Shown here: positions 17,632 to 25,716 of the stretch, in pieces
Numbering within the stretch: position 1 is the stretch's first letter
Layout of the letters: every line of letters begins with the position of its first letter
Source of the DNA: Nostoc sp. CHAB 5834
Lineage (GTDB): Bacteria > Cyanobacteriota > Cyanobacteriia > Cyanobacteriales > Nostocaceae
Assembly (NCBI GenBank): GCA_020829485.1
Contig: JAIVFU010000025.1
Location: 17,374-81,373, forward strand
Length of the DNA: 64,000 nt
Direction of reading: 5' to 3'
Notes under the pieces: generated by a model
Seen by the model: only the letters and a program-made list of their open reading frames with translations
Databases searched by the model: none
What the model was told of the DNA's origin: nothing
Position numbers and translations under genes: made by a program

Positions 17632-18654
17632 ATGTATAATTCAGGAGCAGCTTTAGAAAAAGCAAAAGTGCGTGTAGGTTTGGTGGGTACTGGGTATGCA
17701 GCAAAATTTCGATCTGAGGCATTGCTCCATAATGAGGGAATGCGATCGCAGTTAATCGCAGTTGTTGGTCATACCGCAGAAACAACAGAAACCTTTGCCA
17801 AAGATTACCAAATTGAAGCGTTGAGTTCTTGGCAACAGCTAGTAGAGCGTGAAGATATAGACCTAGTGGTGATTTCCACAATAAATCGAGATCATGGTGC
17901 GATCGCTCGTGCAGCACTTACCAACGGCAAACATGTAATTGTGGAATATCCGCTTTCGTTGGATGTAGTCGAAGCTGAAGAACTGATTGCCTTAGCCAAA
18001 GCACAACAAAAACTGCTGCACGTTGAACACCTGGAACTTTTAGGTGGTTTGCATCAAGCTTTGAAGCAAAACTTAGCCATAATTGGTGAGGTTTTTTATG
18101 TTCGCTACAGCACCATAAATCCCCAGAATCCTGCACCCCGCAAATGGACTTATAACCACGAGTTATTCGGTTTTCCCTTAATTGGTGCCTTGTCTCGCCT
18201 ACATCGTCTCACCGATTTATTTGGTAAAGTATTGACTGTTAACTGTCACCAGCGATATTGGGAAATAGAACCGGAATATTACCAAACCTGTTTCTGTACT
18301 AGTCAACTGTACTTTACTAGCGGACTTTTAGCTCAAGTAGTTTATGGCAAAGGTGAAACTATTTGGCAATCAGAACGCAAGTTTGAAGTTCACGGTGAAA
18401 AAGGTGGTTTAATTTTTAATGGCGACACAGGATTGTTTATCCAGCCCGGAGAAACAACACCTATAGAGGTTGGCCCTCGCCGGGGTTTGTTCGCCAAAGA
18501 CACAAGTATGGTTTTAGACCATCTTTTTGATGGCACTCCTTTGTACGTTACCCCAGAGGAGAGCTTGTATACCCTAAAGGTTGCTGATGCTGCACAAAAA
18601 GCTGCACAGACAGGGTTAACTATATTTATGAAAGATACTTTAGATAAAAGTTAA
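17632..18654 (+). CDS. bvdR: Biliverdin reductase (Gfo/Idh/MocA family)
   Basis: 340 residues from ATG 17632, preceded by GTGAGG. An NAD(P)-binding Rossmann motif is at VRVGLVGTGYAAKFR (residues 13-27). Cyanobacterial BvdR signatures follow: LHVEHLELLGG, QNLAIIGEVFYVRYSTI, NPAPRKWTY and GFPLIGALSRLHRLTDLFG. They match the Synechocystis enzyme as I recall it. BvdR reduces biliverdin IXalpha to bilirubin and affects phycobilisome accumulation. The stop overlaps the next start (TAATG), so translation is probably coupled to map. A generic sugar dehydrogenase is a less likely alternative. Confidence 0.85.
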   Translation: MYNSGAALEKAKVRVGLVGTGYAAKFRSEALLHNEGMRSQLIAVVGHTAETTETFAKDYQIEALSSWQQLVEREDIDLVVISTINRDHGAIARAALTNGKHVIVEYPLSLDVVEAEELIALAKAQQKLLHVEHLELLGGLHQALKQNLAIIGEVFYVRYSTINPQNPAPRKWTYNHELFGFPLIGALSRLHRLTDLFGKVLTVNCHQRYWEIEPEYYQTCFCTSQLYFTSGLLAQVVYGKGETIWQSERKFEVHGEKGGLIFNGDTGLFIQPGETTPIEVGPRRGLFAKDTSMVLDHLFDGTPLYVTPEESLYTLKVADAAQKAAQTGLTIFMKDTLDKS

Positions 18655-19430
18655 TGAAAACCGAACTAATTGTTATTTTATCCCAACGAGAATTAGACAA
18701 AATGCGTCAAGCTGGGCGTTTAGCTGCTAAACTTCTCCAGCATCTCGAACCTTTAGTGAAGCCAGGGGTTAGCACTCTTGAACTAAATGATGAAGCCGAA
18801 CGCTGGACGCAAGCGCATGGAGCAAAAAGCGCCCCCCTTGGTTATAAAGGCTATCCTAAATCAATTTGCACTAGTGTAAATGAGGTAATTTGTCACGGCA
18901 TTCCCAATGCCAAGCAAATTCTCAAAGAAGGTGACATTATTAATATTGATGTAACGCCGATTCTTGAGGGTTATCACGGCGATACATCTAAGACATTCTT
19001 TGTTGGTACTCCTTCGCCGAAAACGAGAAAGTTGGTAGAGGTGACAGAAGAGTGTTTGCGCTTGGGTATTGCTGAAGTTAAACCTGGGGCACGTATTGGA
19101 GACATTGGTGCAGCCATTCAAGAGTATGCTGAAGCACAAGGCTTTTCTGTAGTACGAGATTTCGTTGGACACGGGATCAGTAATATTTTCCATACTGCGC
19201 CGGATGTTCCCCACTATGGTACACGCGGTAAGGGTAAGCGCCTCAGACCAGGGATGGTTTTTACTATTGAGCCAATGATTAACGAAGGTACTTACGAAGT
19301 CGAGGTTCTGGGCGATAAATGGACTGCTGTCACGCGCGATCGCAAGCTTTCTGCTCAATGTGAGCATACCTTAGCTGTAACTGAAGACGGCGTTGAAATC
19401 CTCACCCTACCTGAAGGCGAGAATTACTAA
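18654..19430 (+). CDS. map: Type I methionine aminopeptidase
   Basis: 258 residues. All five metal ligands are present: D99 (INIDVTP), D110 (YHGDTSKT), H173 (VGHGISNIFH), E206 (FTIEPM) and E237 (QCEHTLAV), plus the substrate-side His81 (CHGIPNA). It removes the initiator methionine from nascent proteins. The N-terminus begins at residue level with ILSQRELDKMRQAGRLAA and lacks the extra zinc-finger region of some MetAPs. The ATG overlaps the bvdR stop, so the two form an operon. Cyanobacteria often carry several map paralogues. Confidence 0.95.
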   Translation: MKTELIVILSQRELDKMRQAGRLAAKLLQHLEPLVKPGVSTLELNDEAERWTQAHGAKSAPLGYKGYPKSICTSVNEVICHGIPNAKQILKEGDIINIDVTPILEGYHGDTSKTFFVGTPSPKTRKLVEVTEECLRLGIAEVKPGARIGDIGAAIQEYAEAQGFSVVRDFVGHGISNIFHTAPDVPHYGTRGKGKRLRPGMVFTIEPMINEGTYEVEVLGDKWTAVTRDRKLSAQCEHTLAVTEDGVEILTLPEGENY

Positions 19431-19463
19431 ACTGGTAGATTTTTCTACTCCTTGATTAACATA

Positions 19464-20093
19464 ATGGTTGAAACTCTTGCTGCGGAAAACGTCACACTTG
19501 AGCAACTAATATTGCTCTATGGATTAGAGTTAGTTGATTCGGAAGAATTCTTTCGAGAGTGGCAAGATGATCTACCAGAACTGACAAGTTTAGAAAAGCA
19601 GCTATTGGATCAAATAAAGGCAGGTTATATAAATTTACGAAACTATCCGCCTTTATTAGAAAATGCAGTTAACACGATTGTTTTATCACCACTGCTATTC
19701 ATTGGCAAGTTTTATTTACCTCCTTTTCACGTCAAATTAGAGAAATCTATCGAGATTGAAACACCAGACAAGCAAACTATCATCAAAGGACGAATTGACT
19801 TCTTACTTCTAAATCAAAAATTCTGGGTAACAGTTATTGAGTCTAAACAGGTTGCTTATTCGGTAGAAGCAGGACTTGACCAAATTCTGGCATATATGCT
19901 GGCTGCTCCCCAGTCACAAGATGTAGTATTTGGGATGATTACTTCTGGTGGAAGTTTTATGTTCATTAAACTGCTCAAAGGTCATCCTCCTCGCTATGCC
20001 ACTTCGGATATTTTTGATGTCCGTAATCGTGGTAATGAATTATATAATGTACTCCAAATTTTGAAGCGTATTAGTCAATTGACTTTTGCCTAA
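19464..20093 (+). CDS. PD-(D/E)XK nuclease-like protein (type I restriction-like)
   Basis: 209 residues from ATG 19464; a TTG four codons earlier is possible. An N-terminal helical region (VTLEQLILLYGLEL, ELTSLEKQLLDQIKAGYINL) precedes a nuclease-like core: IIKGRIDFLL (candidate D), VTVIESKQ (E-x-K) and VEAGLDQILAYMLAAP. This is the pattern of cyanobacterial proteins often labelled as restriction endonuclease subunits, though no helicase or methylase partner is present. Biochemical function is unproven. It is 33 bases after map and could be read through from that operon. Confidence 0.65.
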   Translation: MVETLAAENVTLEQLILLYGLELVDSEEFFREWQDDLPELTSLEKQLLDQIKAGYINLRNYPPLLENAVNTIVLSPLLFIGKFYLPPFHVKLEKSIEIETPDKQTIIKGRIDFLLLNQKFWVTVIESKQVAYSVEAGLDQILAYMLAAPQSQDVVFGMITSGGSFMFIKLLKGHPPRYATSDIFDVRNRGNELYNVLQILKRISQLTFA

Positions 20094-20181
20094 TTAAAGG
20101 TAGCTAGAATAATTAAAAAGCAGTATTGCTGCTCTAGTTTTGAAGCTAGCTGACAATTCAGCGGCATCTGGAAAACCTCAA

Positions 20182-20312
20182 GGCTATTTCGTTCTAAACA
20201 TAAACCGCCCAGAACTAAAGTTCCGGGCTAATAGCTTAAGTCCACTTTAGTGGACTTAAGCTATTAGCCTCAGAATTTATTCTGAGGCGGGCTAGATGAG
20301 AATGAAATAGCC
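20182..20312. mobile_element. 131-bp inverted-repeat element with nested palindromes (family K)
   Basis: GGCTATTTCGTTCT (20182-20195) and AGAATGAAATAGCC (20299-20312) are inverted repeats with one mismatch. Inside are a near-perfect 42-bp palindrome (20227-20268, 20-bp arms around TT) and a second palindrome CCTCAGAAT/ATTCTGAGG (20269-20288). As RNA this would fold into a multi-branched structure. One end of the same family occurs at 46670-46693. Confidence 0.75.
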
Positions 20313-20350
20313 CTGTCTTCCCACTCGTTATTTTTCCATCTTATTTTCTC

Positions 20351-20444
20351 GGCGTTGCTGAATGAAAGTGTGAAACTCCATGTTTAAAACTGTTTTCTTT
20401 GCGCTTTTGGAGGAACCAAATTCATACGTTTAATTAGCAACGTC
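20351..20444. mobile_element. MITE family A, second copy
   Basis: Left end GGCGTTGCTGAATGAAAG and right end ATTAGCAACGTC match the ends of the 16287-16388 element. The flanks ATTTTCTC and GTTTTCTG agree at six of eight positions, a decayed 8-bp target duplication. It sits 60 bases upstream of the RTX gene and may affect its promoter. Confidence 0.7.
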
Positions 20445-20506
20445 GTTTTCTGATGGAGAAGTGATGAGGTAATTTTTTACCCTCTAAGTTAAGGAGAAAC
20501 TTATCA

Positions 20507-21199
20507 ATGGCAGTTTATACTATTAACGGTACGAATGGCCCTGACAGTTTGATTGACTACAATCGCTATCCTGGCGATGGTTACTTTAGTCTAATTACCA
20601 TCAACGGATTTGGCGGTGACGACATTATCACTGGGCAAGATATTTTTACTTCCTATATTATCTATGGGGGTGCTGGCAACGATTTCATCGTTGGCAGTGC
20701 TTACAGAGATGTCATCTTAGGCGATGATTACTCTGGCGGCGTTAGTGGTAACGATTACCTCGTTGGGGGTGCGGGGGACGGCGACGATGCCCTCTATGGC
20801 GTTGGTGGCAACGATACTCTCGATGGGGGTGCTGGCCCTGATAAACTCGCTGGGGATGTTGGCACTGATAGCCTCATTGGGGGTGCTGGCAACGATGTTT
20901 TCCTGTTTTTTTCAGTTTCAGATAGTCAACCTGGTTTGTCACGAGATATTATCAAAGACTTTGTTGGAAACGGTAACTTACTCGGTGACATAATCGATAT
21001 ATCTGACATAGATGCTAACACCACCAAAAATGGCGACCAAGCTTTCACTTACATAGGAAGTCGCGCATTCACCGCAGCAGGTCAGATCCGTTATTCTGGA
21101 GGTATTCTCCAAGGTAACACTGATAGTAATCTAGCGGCTAATTTTGAGATTAAGCTTGAAGGATCACCACTACTAGTGGCAAGCGATATTATCGTTTAA
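20507..21199 (+). CDS. RTX-type calcium-binding repeat protein
   Basis: 230 residues with about six glycine-aspartate nonapeptide repeats (GGAGNDFIVGS, GGAGDGDDALYG, GGNDTLDGGAGPD, GGAGNDVFLF), the Ca2+-binding beta-roll of RTX proteins. The tail (VSDSQPGLSRDIIKDF and GDIIDISDIDANT) is the conserved C-terminal region that ends many of these proteins and is often linked to type I secretion. No catalytic domain is present. It is short for the family, so a surface or matrix role is only inferred. A strong ribosome site AAGGAG lies 10 bases upstream of the ATG. Confidence 0.85.
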   Translation: MAVYTINGTNGPDSLIDYNRYPGDGYFSLITINGFGGDDIITGQDIFTSYIIYGGAGNDFIVGSAYRDVILGDDYSGGVSGNDYLVGGAGDGDDALYGVGGNDTLDGGAGPDKLAGDVGTDSLIGGAGNDVFLFFSVSDSQPGLSRDIIKDFVGNGNLLGDIIDISDIDANTTKNGDQAFTYIGSRAFTAAGQIRYSGGILQGNTDSNLAANFEIKLEGSPLLVASDIIV

Positions 21200-21287
21200 T
21201 AGACTTCTTGCAAAAGTCTTTAATACCCCACCCCCAACCCCTCCCCTTGGTAAGAGGAGGGGAGCGTTTGCGTTAGAAATACTAACT

Positions 21288-21359
21288 GTAGGTTGGGTTA
21301 AGCGGAGCGAAACCCAACGTTTCCGCGCTTGTTGGGTTTCGTTCCTCAACCCAACCTAC
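21288..21359. repeat. GTAGGTTGGGTT double-hairpin repeat
   Basis: Outer arms GTAGGTTGGGTT (21288-21299) and AACCCAACCTAC (21348-21359), inner arms AAACCCAAC and GTTGGGTTT. The same double hairpin lies inside the element at 58051-58192. Confidence 0.85.
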
Positions 21360-21409
21360 AAAAAATTAAATTTCGACCCTTTTTTAGGGTGACGTGTACT
21401 AAGTTCCTA

Positions 21410-21488
21410 TATTGAATTCGGGTAATCGTTTATTGAATTCGGGTAATCGTTTATTGAATTCGGGCAGTCGTTTATTGAATTCGGGCAA
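21410..21488. repeat. 21-bp tandem repeat, about 3.7 copies
   Basis: Unit TATTGAATTCGGGTAATCGT plus T, repeated with drift (GGGTAATC to GGGCAGTC). Noncoding, 95 bp upstream of a Uma2 gene. Other unrelated 21-bp arrays occur at 25378 and 27932. Confidence 0.9.
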
Positions 21489-21581
21489 CCCCCAAAAATT
21501 TACATAAAGCCATTTAATATATTTGTAATCCTAATCAACATTTATCGCATGATAAAGTAAAACATATATGAAGGTAAGATT

Positions 21582-22196
21582 ATGACCCAAGCGTTGCCTA
21601 AATTACTAACCTTTAATGAATTTATCGAATGGTATCCCAACGATGGAAAACGCTATGAATTGCACAAAGGAGTAATTGTTGAAATGCCACCCCCAACCGG
21701 TTCGCATGAAAAAGTTATTGCATTTTTGTCGCGGAACTTAACCGTGGAGTTTGATCGTCTTAATTTACCCTATGGAATCCCCAAAACTGCATTGATCCAA
21801 ACTCCTTCTGCCGAATCGGCTTATTCGCCTGATGTGTTGCTGCTAAATCTTGATAATCTCGACAATGAACCGCTTTTTCAAAAACAGTCAACAGTAAGCC
21901 AAGCAGCATCGGTTCCAATAGTTATTGAAGTTGTTTCAACTAACTGGCGAGATGATTATTACAATAAGCTTAGAGATTATGAAGAAATGGGCATTCCCGA
22001 ATATTGGATTGCTGATTATGCTGCATTGGGTGCAAGAAAGTTCATCGGCAATCCCAAACAACCCACTATTTTTGTATGCGAATTAGTTGATGGTGAATAT
22101 CAAATGACAGCGTTTCAAGGTAACACCGCGATTTCATCACCTACCTTTCCCCAATTAAATTTAACTGCACAGCAGATTTTTAATGCGGCTAACTAA
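21582..22196 (+). CDS. Uma2-family (DUF820) putative endonuclease
   Basis: 204 residues, the usual size of the family. Core features are LTFNEFIEWYPNDGKRYEL and HKGVIVEMPPPTGSHEKV at the N-terminus, then SAYSPDVLLLN (P-D), VIEVVSTNWRDDYYNKLRDY (E-x-V and Y) and EYWIADY. Members have a PD-(D/E)XK fold; a mobile-element or defence link is suspected but not proven. It is not flanked by inverted repeats of its own. A MITE (22211-22325) lies immediately after the stop. Confidence 0.88.
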   Translation: MTQALPKLLTFNEFIEWYPNDGKRYELHKGVIVEMPPPTGSHEKVIAFLSRNLTVEFDRLNLPYGIPKTALIQTPSAESAYSPDVLLLNLDNLDNEPLFQKQSTVSQAASVPIVIEVVSTNWRDDYYNKLRDYEEMGIPEYWIADYAALGARKFIGNPKQPTIFVCELVDGEYQMTAFQGNTAISSPTFPQLNLTAQQIFNAAN

Positions 22197-22210
22197 TTTT
22201 TTATCTAGTT

Positions 22211-22325
22211 AGGACTTACGCACGAGTTACGGAGTAACGTAGACGCTTCGGCTTGCCGCAGGCTACCGCAGAGGCGCAGAGGACACGGAGAAATCAGGTT
22301 TGAGAGATATTTTGCGTAAGTCCTA
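22211..22325. mobile_element. MITE, AGGACTTACGCA ends (family C)
   Basis: AGGACTTACGCA at 22211-22222 pairs with TGCGTAAGTCCT at about 22313-22324. The interior carries CAGAGGCGCAGAGGACACGGAG, truncated here in quotation to its key pattern CAGAGG/ACACGGAG. A second copy with the same ends and the same ACACGGAG core is at 54595-54686. It lies between convergent genes. Confidence 0.8.
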
Positions 22326-22337
22326 CTAGTCTTATAA

Positions 22338-23690
22338 TTATCTTCCCAACTTATTAGGAATACCTTCACAACCACCAGGAATAGTACCTCTAGTTTTTTC
22401 ACCACCCCAAGCGCAACAGTAGTTACGTGTAGACTCAGACATGCGCTGCACATTGGTGAAATCGGCATTTTCCACCACAGCGCCAGTGTGTTCGCCGGTT
22501 TGATAATTTGGTGGTTGAGTGCGACTACGGGGTGATGCTTTATCTACTACACCGTAGAATAAACGAATCCCGTTGATGTCGGCACCAGTGAGATTGGCAC
22601 AATATAAAATAGTGCGGGAGAGGTTGGCTTTTACTAAATCACAACCGCTCAGATTAGCGCGGACAAGATTAGCTTCGCTCAGGTCAGTCCAACGCAAATC
22701 AGTACCAGAAAGGTCTGCTGCGGCTAGCGTTACGCCTAAATCGATGACACGCACACCTTCTAGGCGGTCTTCTGCATATCCGCCACTGCCGTCAAGAATG
22801 GCTCGACCTAATAGCCGATCGCGTTGTAAGGGTGAGAGCAACTTGGAACGTGAGAGAAAGCGGAGAATTTTCGCTTTACCACTGCCATCTACACTACTTA
22901 AAATTGCCGCAGTGCGTCCTTCAGCGATCGCTCTTTCTTGAGGCCAATCTTCTAATAATCCTTCTTGATCTAATACTAAGTCTGAAACGCCTTGAAAATA
23001 GGAATCAATTGTCTGCTGCTGGGTAATAATATTTTGCTGAACTGTTAGCAGGTTTTGCTGAATTGTCAAGTCTTTGGAAATAACATATTGTCGCCACGCC
23101 ACGTAAACGGCGATGACGGCGATCAGAATTTGCCCCAAAGCGCCAAACCAATCTGCGAGGGTTCCAGCAATATCCCAGTTAATCTGGCTTCCCCAAACTA
23201 GCAAGCGATCGCCCACACCTGTAAACTTGATCAAGCCGATGATGGCTACTATTAGTCCCAAAATGGCAACAAACAGGGTGCGTTCTTGGGGTGAAAACCA
23301 CTCGTATAATGCTTTTTGCAACCAAGGCAATAATATCGCTAGGGATAACAGCAAAGTTATCAGCGTTCCGATAATGCCGACGATCCAGTTATTGAGGATA
23401 ACTCCAATGAAGGTGATGGCGATCGCTAGGAGGATGAGCAGCAATGCCCTCGGCTTAACTACGAATTGGTTGGTAGTAGGTTGCTTGAAGTCAGAACGGG
23501 CAAGTTTTAGAGCATTTGTATGTTGCGGAGATTGCAAAGATGCGATCGCTGCTAGGGCTTGTTGTGTAGCTAGTGCTTCTGAGCTTAGGTTCTTCTCACT
23601 TGCACTCCCGTCAAAGTCATCTGGTTGCAAGTCGTTTTCTGGAACTGGTTCTGGGGTTGGTAGATTAGAGGAATCGGATTCAATTGTCAT
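22338..23690 (-). CDS. Membrane-anchored pentapeptide-repeat protein
   Basis: 450 residues. The first 90 are low-complexity and acidic. About four membrane helices follow (LLLILLAIAITFIGVILNNW, IIGTLITLLLSLAILLPW, LFVAILGLIVAIIGLIKF, ILIAVIAVYVAW). A helical, Q-rich cytoplasmic segment (QQNLLTVQQNIITQQQTID) leads to a region with SVDGSGKAKILRFL and then pentapeptide repeats (LSGTDLRWTDLSEANLVRAN). The last 40 residues hold a CC pair and other cysteines. It is a recognisable cyanobacterial architecture without assigned function. It is divergent from the FAD oxidase gene with only 30 bp between starts. Confidence 0.85.
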   Translation of the reverse strand: MTIESDSSNLPTPEPVPENDLQPDDFDGSASEKNLSSEALATQQALAAIASLQSPQHTNALKLARSDFKQPTTNQFVVKPRALLLILLAIAITFIGVILNNWIVGIIGTLITLLLSLAILLPWLQKALYEWFSPQERTLFVAILGLIVAIIGLIKFTGVGDRLLVWGSQINWDIAGTLADWFGALGQILIAVIAVYVAWRQYVISKDLTIQQNLLTVQQNIITQQQTIDSYFQGVSDLVLDQEGLLEDWPQERAIAEGRTAAILSSVDGSGKAKILRFLSRSKLLSPLQRDRLLGRAILDGSGGYAEDRLEGVRVIDLGVTLAAADLSGTDLRWTDLSEANLVRANLSGCDLVKANLSRTILYCANLTGADINGIRLFYGVVDKASPRSRTQPPNYQTGEHTGAVVENADFTNVQRMSESTRNYCCAWGGEKTRGTIPGGCEGIPNKLGR

Positions 23691-23720
23691 GTTTTCTATT
23701 TTGCCCCCTCAATCCAGGTT

Positions 23721-25232
23721 ATGCAGCGTTCCTACCGCAGTAAATTCTTAAAAAACAGGCTGAAGATTATTTTGCTTGTGCTTGTGGCAACTACCACTAT
23801 TGCCCTGACAGTCATCGCCAGACCTGTTGCTCACCTGACTTTAACAGCCTGGAGCGATCGCGATGACCGTCAACCCCTGCCTAGCGGCACGGTTGATGAT
23901 GCCAGTCACCTGAACCAGACACAGGTGACAATTAAGCAGGTTAAGAGTCAGCCTGGAGTTGCTGAGGTGATACTACAGTCTGTACTTAGAGATGCCTTAC
24001 GTCAAGGTAAGAAGGTAGCGATCGCAGGTTCACGCCACACGATGGGTGGTCACACTCTGTATGCTAAAGGCATCTCGCTGGGGATGCTCCACTTCAACCG
24101 GATGCAATTCAACCCGGCGACTAAAATTCTGACGGTGCAATCAGGAGCGAAATGGTCTGATATTATTCCCTATCTAAATGAACGTGGCTATTCTGTCGCC
24201 GTGATGCAGTCCAATAACGATTTTTCTGTCGGCGGCACGATGAGTGCCAATGCTCATGGCTGGCAACATAATAGTCCTCCCTTTGCTAGCACGGTTGAAG
24301 CTTTCCGGTTAATGCTGGCAAGTGGAAAGGTTGTGAAGTGTTCCAGACAGGAAAACCCAGAGTTATTTTCTCTAGTTTTAGGCGGTTACGGACTATTCGG
24401 GATCATTCTTGACGTGGACTTGAGAGTAGTACCCAATGAAACGTATATAGCTGAACGGTTCGTGATTAAGAGCGAGAAATATATTGAAACCTATCGGCAA
24501 CAGGTAGATGGTGCAGCCACTATTGGTATGGCATACGGTAGACTTTCTGTCGCACCGGAAAGCTTTTTACAAGAAGCTATTCTTACCACCTACCGCCAAG
24601 TCCCACAAGCAACTCACGCTATTGTCTCTTTAGAAAAACAGGCAGAGTCTGGATTACCTCGGACGGTTTTCCGTGGCAGCATCGGCAGTAACTATGGCAA
24701 AAGCTTGCGCTGGCAACTAGAAAAAATCGTTGGGGGAGAAGCCGGAAACCGGGTTTTGAGAAACCACATTCTTAACCGTTCCTCCGGCTTATTTGAGAAT
24801 CGTCACCAGGCAGAGACTGACATCCTGCATGAGTACTTTATTCCCCCTAAATCTCTGGAAGCGTTTTTAGAGCAGTGCCGCACCATTATTCCTAAGTACG
24901 AAGGGGATTTGCTCAATGTCACGGTGCGAAATGTTCACCAGGATAACGATAGTTTTCTCAGATATGCTGATCAGGAAGTTTTTGGATTGGTGATGCTGTT
25001 TCATCAGCAACGCACCCAAGAGGGGGAGGCAAAGATGCAGGTAATGACCCAGAAACTGATTGAGGCAGCCCTAGCAGTCGGTGGTAGGTACTATCTCCCC
25101 TATCGTCTTCATGCCACACCTGAACAATTTCGTAGAGCTTATCCACAAGCGGCTAAATTTTTCGCCCTTAAGCGCAAGTATGACCCTAACGGGATTTTCC
25201 AAAATTATTTTTACCTGAAATACGGCAGATAA
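23721..25232 (+). CDS. FAD-linked oxidase (FAD_binding_4 family), membrane-anchored
   Basis: 503 residues. An N-terminal hydrophobic segment (IILLVLVATTTIALTVIA) suggests a membrane anchor or signal. The FAD-binding domain of the PCMH/vanillyl-alcohol-oxidase type follows: IAGSRHTMGGHTLY, LTVQSGAKWSDIIPYLNERG, VGGTMSANAHGWQ and LVLGGYGLFGIILDVDLRV. The C-terminus KYDPNGIFQNYFYL is like the end of sugar-lactone and related oxidases. The His in GSRHTMGGH may allow covalent flavinylation, but that is inference. Substrate unknown. Its promoter must lie partly within the divergent pentapeptide gene. Confidence 0.82.
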   Translation: MQRSYRSKFLKNRLKIILLVLVATTTIALTVIARPVAHLTLTAWSDRDDRQPLPSGTVDDASHLNQTQVTIKQVKSQPGVAEVILQSVLRDALRQGKKVAIAGSRHTMGGHTLYAKGISLGMLHFNRMQFNPATKILTVQSGAKWSDIIPYLNERGYSVAVMQSNNDFSVGGTMSANAHGWQHNSPPFASTVEAFRLMLASGKVVKCSRQENPELFSLVLGGYGLFGIILDVDLRVVPNETYIAERFVIKSEKYIETYRQQVDGAATIGMAYGRLSVAPESFLQEAILTTYRQVPQATHAIVSLEKQAESGLPRTVFRGSIGSNYGKSLRWQLEKIVGGEAGNRVLRNHILNRSSGLFENRHQAETDILHEYFIPPKSLEAFLEQCRTIIPKYEGDLLNVTVRNVHQDNDSFLRYADQEVFGLVMLFHQQRTQEGEAKMQVMTQKLIEAALAVGGRYYLPYRLHATPEQFRRAYPQAAKFFALKRKYDPNGIFQNYFYLKYGR

Positions 25233-25377
25233 ATCTAGGGATGGGGAACCACTGCGCCCTTGGGGTTTCCCACCCTACCCCTGCTCTTAAGCTAGCTACG
25301 CGCAGCGTTTCCCCTTCTCCCCATACACAAGTCTTTTAGAGTTGCTAGGTAACGTAGAGTAGGTTAATTTTTACAAG

Positions 25378-25461
25378 CCGATGCAATAGCATTGTTAACC
25401 GACACAATGGCATTGTTAGCCGACACAATGGCATTGTTAGCCGATGCAATGGCATTGTCAA
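25378..25461. repeat. 21-bp tandem repeat, four copies
   Basis: Four units of CCGACACAATGGCATTGTTA plus G, with CCGATGCAAT variants at both ends. Each unit contains CAATGGCATTG, a small palindrome. The array lies between ACACAAGT and ACTTGTGTGTACACC, the same ends as the element at 40053-40217, so it may be the interior of a decayed copy of that family. Confidence 0.9.
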
Positions 25462-25610
25462 GAGACTTGTGTGTACACCCTAGTTCTCCCAAAGGGAGAG
25501 GCTAGCGCTTTCTCTGCGAGAGGCTTCCGCCAACGCGGAGCGTCTCGTAGAGAAGGGAAACTCCAGAGAGTAATAAAAGACCGTTAATTCTGTCCAAAGT
25601 ATCGATATAT

Positions 25611-25700
25611 GTTATGGGGTGGGCATCTCGCCCGCCCTAATTAATAAGCGTGCAGGATGCCCACCCCACAAAATTTGGTAATTTATTTGTTGGAATTCCC
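25611..25700. mobile_element. GGGGTGGGC hairpin element (family H), partial
   Basis: GGGGTGGGCATC and GATGCCCACCCC form the core hairpin. The right part (CCCACCCCACAA, TAATTTATTT, TTGGAATTCCC) matches the right half of the element at 56570-56692. The left end is not recognisable. It ends 17 bases from the chlP stop and may act as its transcription terminator. Confidence 0.65.
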
Positions 25701-25716
25701 AGTCTTTTGCACTCAA

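Larger units (their letters stand above)
21200..21581. other. Repeat-rich intergenic region
   Basis: Contains a CCCTCCCC/GGGGAGGG hairpin at about 21240-21265, the GTAGGTTGGGTT inverted repeat at 21288-21359, and the 21-bp array at 21410-21488. No gene is seen. Confidence 0.6.
25233..25716. other. Repeat-packed intergenic region before chlP 3' end
   Basis: Holds the 21-bp array (25378-25461), ACACAAGT/ACTTGTGTGTACACC ends flanking it (about 25327 and 25465-25480), a GAGACGCTCCGC-type palindrome near 25510-25555, and a GGGGTGGGC element at 25611-25700. No gene. Confidence 0.6.

Noticed and set aside
22205..22468. Frame antisense to the pentapeptide gene end
   Set aside because: Overlaps the MITE and the real gene; no domain.
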